Below are positions 35,801-41,800 of a DNA stretch of 64,000 bases, one piece after another. The first letter of the stretch is position 1; every line of letters starts with the position of its first letter. The DNA comes from Leptobrachium leishanense (lineage: Eukaryota; Chordata; Amphibia; Anura; Megophryidae). The translations under genes were made by a program, and so were the position numbers. The notes under the pieces were generated by a model. It made no database searches. It had not been told where the DNA came from and saw only the letters and a list, made by a program, of their open reading frames with translations. The DNA lies in assembly GCA_009667805.1 (NCBI GenBank), contig CM019070.1, forward strand, positions 58,222,735-58,286,734. The letters are read 5' to 3'.

Positions 35801-38800
35801 AGGTTTAATTTAAGTACTTTTGCTTCCTCTGTCAAGTTTAATCTCCAACATGTTGTGCATATTAAAATAAAACTGAAATAATTCAATGAATGATTAAAAG
35901 AAGGTATTTGTAACAATGCTATATGATGGCAAATAGAGTATATCTTAGAAAGCAATGAGAACATTTGTGAGGGATTAGATCAGTGTTTCTCAACTCTAGT
36001 CCTCAGGACCCACTATCAGGCCAGATTTTGCTGATCACCTTGTGGAAATGCAGACTGAATCCTGCAATCACTGAGCAGCAAATCCTATCACCTGTGCTGT
36101 GCTTCAGATATCTGCAAACCTGACCGGTCCTGAGGACTGGAGTTGGAAAAACAATGAATTAGAGAGAGACTTAAGTCACAGCTGCACTATTATCCAACAA
36201 TAAATACCAAAAGAAATGTCATTATTCGGCAAAATTTCAAGCATTCAAAGAGAAGAATCATGATTCAGGTTAGTGGAATATATATGCTGCGTTTAGGGTT
36301 ACCCGGGTAATGTCATCATTACCCAGCGGTCTTGGGGTAAAGTCCAATGTGAAATACCATTTTTTACTTTACCCGGGTAAACCACGGATTAGCCAAACGC
36401 GTCCAGATAATCTTAACATCACCCGCCAAAGCGCTCTGACCAGTGGGTAAAATACACTTCACTTGGCAGCCCTGGTTAAAGCCTGTTTCATACATTACCG
36501 GTCACATTTGGGTGCACTTTACCTAGGTCTGCTGTGTAAAGTCTGAAATTTATGATTTTTTCAGCTTTACCCAAAGGTGATTTGGATAATGTCAGCATGT
36601 ACCGGCTGGATGAAGTAGAGGTTACATCACTGCTCTATAACTTGGAGACACAGGTTCAAATCCTGGCCAGAGCACCTCTCCAGTAAGTGTCCTTGGGCAA
36701 GACACCTAACAGTACATACCTGCCTACCCAGGACATATATGAAAATGAGAGAAATCTCAATGTATCCTTCCTAGTAAAATATTTTATTAAAAAAAATTAT
36801 TACATGGGTAATCCCGATTTCAGACTTTACCCATAACATATGTTTATGGTATAAATGAATATTCCGACAATATCCCTTTATAGAAGGCCATCGCCATATT
36901 ATGGACCTAAAACGCTTACTGCAATTTCTCATTTTATTGGTTGTTAATAGGGATGAGCTGTCTGGTTCGATTCGAACATCGGCAGTTCGAAACTCGCGAA
37001 CTTTGAACTTTTTGGCGTGTTCGGTTCGAGTTCTAAATTATTTTTTTTTTAAAAAGTATAAAAAAATGCTTAAAAAAATACTAAAAACATCTAGAAATAG
37101 AGACTCTTTACTGCAGAATATTATAAGCAACGGTTTATTAGATATTGAATTAAAAACTAATGTCTAGGTGCAAAGATTCTCACCTCTAAGGCTAGGGTCA
37201 GACGAACGCATTTTCACGTTGTCTGTGAAAAAGTGCGTTCGAACGAATGGACGCATTTTTTCACGGAGTACGCGATAGCGGTCATACGATGCGCATTTGC
37301 ATCCGTGATTTTGTACGGATCATCAATAAAACACTTTGTGCATCTGGACGTTATGTTGGCCGGACATTAGCAGTGTCTGACGTCTCCAATTCACGCACAC
37401 GCCTCTAGCGGACGCAGCGCACTCTGTACAACCGTACTAGAGGTTTGACGTTCTCGACAAAATGCGTTCGTTTTCCACTTGCGTTGCGCAGCCGGACTTT
37501 TGTGCGACCGTACTTCGTATATTGGCCGTCATTGCCTGGCACTTGCTGCTAGTGCGGCCGTGATTAAGTGCGCCTGCACGCGCGTTCGCACTGCCTCAGT
37601 CTGACCCTAGCCTAAATGACCTGTGCTCTCAAACGGCGTAAACAACTGGTATTTAATTAGTGTTTGGAAATAACATGTGCTTCTAATTAGTCCGGTCTCA
37701 TGAATTTGATACATTGTATGCAGACTGGGAGTGCTAGGTGTCATGTGTGGGTCTGTGATGGCGATGTTTCTATACATCCTACAAATCTGCCACTTCACGG
37801 GCAGGTTATGGGGACCTCCTAGGCACGAGATTTGGTGGAATTTTTCATTTTTAACCCTTATTTTATGGAAAACTCAGTTCCTTTAACCCTTTCACTGCTG
37901 AGGCATTTCACCGCTGTGTGCTGAGCTAATTTTTACCGCTTTCGCTCATCATGTTTAAACGCGATTTGAAGCCACATTTTATTATACGACCCAGACATAT
38001 TATATATCGTTCTTTCCAGCAGACTCGGCAGATTCATAATATATCATTTTTATATGTATACGTCATGTTCTGCCTGTATATTATAAAAAAATGCAATAAA
38101 ACTTGAATTTTTAATCATCAGCATGTAAAGTGTTTTTTTCACTTTTTATCACATGAACATTTGCGGTTATATTTTCTATGGGGTGCGATTGTACAAAAAT
38201 TAGAAATGGGGACTTACATTTTTGGGGGGGAATTAGGTGATTTTTAGCAAATGCACACCATAGAAAAAAATCATTAGTGCAGCATCATTATTCACATTAT
38301 AATTGAAATGTGAACAATATTGCTGCATTAATAAAAATAACCCAAAAAATAAATAAAAACATGTATTTTTTTGTGTAATTTAATTTTTTTACTTTATACC
38401 TGGACATGTTGGGTATCAGGAGATATCGGGGTTCAAAAGAACCCCCTATCTCTACCAGGGGATTCCGGGCAGCTAGGGGTTCCTGGCTAGCTGACGTCAT
38501 CACGCTATGCGTGAGGACATCAGGCAGTGAAGGGGGACCTGGGGGTGGAGCCACCATCCACGATGGCGGCCCCCACCGGAGCTAGGCTGCACTTCAACAC
38601 CGCAAGGCGCCAAAGTGGAACCTGGTGCCTAAGGGGTTAAAGCCAGGTACCGCTTAAAAGGGGAGACTCTCCCCTTTTAAGTGGTGCCTGGCTTCTTTTG
38701 TGGGACCTCCCGATCGGGAGGGATCCGAACGGATCCCCCCTCCCTTCCAGGCGATCTCCCGTCATTGCTGGGGGGGGGGGGGTCGCCTGGAAATGACATC

Positions 38801-41800
38801 ATCGCACATGGCGCGATGATGTCATTTACGTCGGGAGGAGCTTGACTTCAGCGTCTGAGGACGCTGAAGTCAGAACGCCGCGGGACCCCAGAGAGGTGAG
38901 TATCTCCGCCACGGGTCCCGCAAAGCTGATGACGTGTGGGACACGTCCTCCTTGGCATACAGCGGGAGTAACTGAGGACATGTCCCACATGTCGTCAGCA
39001 GTGAAGGGGTTAAAAATTTCCTTTTTTTTTACTTTTTGTCCATGTTTCCTGTCCCCAGGGCACTACCCGGACCCGGACATTGTTTTTAAATGTTTCTATA
39101 CATCCTACAAATCCGCCACTTCACGGGCAGGTTATGGGGACCTCCTAGGCATGATATTTGAAGGAATTTTTCATTTTTAACCATTATGTCATTGAAAACT
39201 CACTGTCCCTTTAAAAACGTTTTTTTTTTTACTTTTTGTCCTGGTTTCCTGTCCCCAGGGCACTACCCGGACCCCCATACACCTTTTATGGCAAATATCT
39301 AGCATATATGCCCTCTTGGAGGGCACTCTAAAAATCGAACTTTGAGTCCCATTGACTTGTATTGAGTTAGTGTTCGTGTTCGAACTTTTGAAAAGTTCGA
39401 GTTCGAATGCGAACCGAACTCGGGGGTGTTCGGCTCATCCCTAGTTGTTAAGAACGCTTGTTATATGGTTTCAAAATAATTTGTAGACAAACTACATTTA
39501 AAAAGAATCGACATTGGACGCTCATGGAGCCAGTGGTGCTGGTACTAGTTATCCATCCTACAGCTTTATGATTTGCAGAGCAATCTTTTTCCATATAAAG
39601 CTCTATTTTATATCCTTGTAAAGCTGAGTGTATTCTGCTTTTGATTGTAATTAAGGTAGCTTTGTGGAAGTGAGTCACTCGCTTGTACATCGCAAACTAG
39701 TTAGACCTTGCAGCCCTTGCTAAATATACATCACGCAGTCACTCCGTGAGAGCCGGAAACAAAGAACAGTTTAATGATAAATGTTGAAATTTTCAAATAT
39801 TGTTAGAAATGTAAATAATAGTGATCTACATAAAAGAAAACATGGGGCCCTATTCCAATGTTGCCATTAAATGGCAGATGTTAACGGAAAAGCGTCTGCC
39901 GTTTCCCATTAGCGCCTGACATTTCACACCCGTTTTACAATAGAGCCGCTTTCTCAGCAGCTCCAGACGTAATCGTGGTGAGGCGTTAATACCAGCAGTG
40001 CTACGCTCCATGGTGTTATTAGGTCCAGTAGTCCATAGCAACTCACGGAGACAGGACGTGATCTCGCACGAGTTCTTGCAAATTGGATCCGGCCAGGCAG
40101 GTGGACAGATACATGGAGGAATAATGGAAACCTTTTTTTTTTTTTCTTAATAGGTGAAATTTTTCATTCCCAGTGGCTTTTTTTTTTTCTTTCATTCTGT
40201 TAGAGTTTTATTAAATTTTTTTAGGACCTTTTTTTTAAATTATTTCCACACATTTTACATGCATTATTATTTTTTTAAACACCTTTTAAAAAAAAAAAAA
40301 ATAGCAAATTCACTTTTCCCCTGCAGTTCGACGGCGTTCGGCGCACTTCGGGGACTTTGCTGTGAATACTTGTAATTAATAGAAATCCTGGTGTAATGGG
40401 TTTCTGACAAACATTTTATAAATATCTATCCTTAACAAATTACACCCGGATTTCTATTAACCCTTTCGCTGCTGAGGCTTTTCACAGCTCTGTGCTGAGG
40501 TCATTTTTACTGGTTTCGCTCATCATGTTTAACCGCGTTTTGTAGCCATATTTTGATATATGACCCAGACATATTATAGATCGTTCTTTCCGGCAGACTC
40601 CACAGATTCATAATATGTCATTATTATATGTATACGTTATGGTCATGTCTGTATATTATAACAAAAAATGCAATAAAATTTGAATTTTCAATAATTTATT
40701 ATGTGTAAAGTGTTTTTTTCACATTTTAACATGCGATCGTTTGCGGTTATATTTTGTATGGGGTGCGCTTGTTAAAAAAATTAGAAATAGGGACCCGTTA
40801 CATTTTTGGGGGGGGGGGGGGAAATGTCGCTATTTTTCACACCGCACACAAAAATCGTTAGTGCAGCATTATTGTTCACATTATAATTGAAATGGGAACA
40901 ATATTGCTGCATTAACAAAACAAAAAACTTCTTTATTTTTTAGATTTTCTTTTAAACTTTTTTTCATTATCATGTTTGATATCGTTGGAAAGGCCATGCT
41001 CTGACCTCCCCCCCTCCCTTTCAGGCGCCTCCTCCGCACATGCGGGGGGGGGGGGGCGCGCCTGAATTAGATGTCATCGAGATGACATCTAATTGCTCCG
41101 CCGGGGTCCCTAGTGCTGGGCTGACATCCAAGATGACATCAGCGCGTCCATACCACAGGAGAACCACTTGGCTGGACGCGCTGAGCGCGTCCGTAGCAGC
41201 CAAGTAGTTAATTACAAGTATCCCAGGACAGGGCAGCAAAATGACATATAGGAATATTGAATATTCCTATAAATCAGGGATCAGCAACCCTGGCCCTCCA
41301 AATGTTTTGGAACTATATTTCCATTGAGGCTCTGCAAACCTAGTGAGCAGTCGAGCATCACGGGAAATGTAGTTTCAAAACATCTGGAGGGCCGTAGTTG
41401 CCCACACCTGAACTAGAACAATGTCAACTCACTGGTCTAAAAACAGTCACTCTGCTCCATTACTGTTAAGAAAAGGATTGTAGAACCCATCACCCACATA
41501 ATTCATTTTCAGCCAATCCCTTCACAAGTCTTATAAAAAAAATAATAAAAAAAACACTTGAAACCTCTCATAAAATATTATAACCAAACCATTTTAGCCA
41601 TGTACGATTCAAGGACCCATTGAGTTTTAGTTGAGGAGTGATGGGACGCAGAAGCAAAGCCATTTATTGTATATATTACAAATAACTTTGCAAACCTCTC
41701 ACCTTAAGTCTTGTGATGAGCTGCACATTTTCAGACACTTGCGGATTGATGGCAATAATCAGATTCTCATAACCATTTTCTTTCAACTTAACCCTTGAAG

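Larger units (their letters stand above)
36948..39443. mobile_element. hAT-type element with exact 8-bp target duplication
   Basis: It starts TAGGGATGAGC and ends GCTCATCCCTA, and GTTGTTAA stands on both sides (36940-36947 and 39444-39451), the 8-bp duplication typical of hAT transposons. Inner parts are rich in TTCGAAC/GTTCGAA. No transposase frame is visible, so it is non-autonomous. Inside are a Harbinger-type MITE (37190-37612), a TTAA element (37883-39013), and a tandem duplication of a segment of about 115 bp (about 37770-37885 and 39090-39205). Confidence 0.9.

Noticed and set aside
36603..36670. tRNA gene
   Set aside because: The B-box is good, but the cloverleaf is incomplete and the sequence recurs with a shared body and tail, so it is a SINE head.
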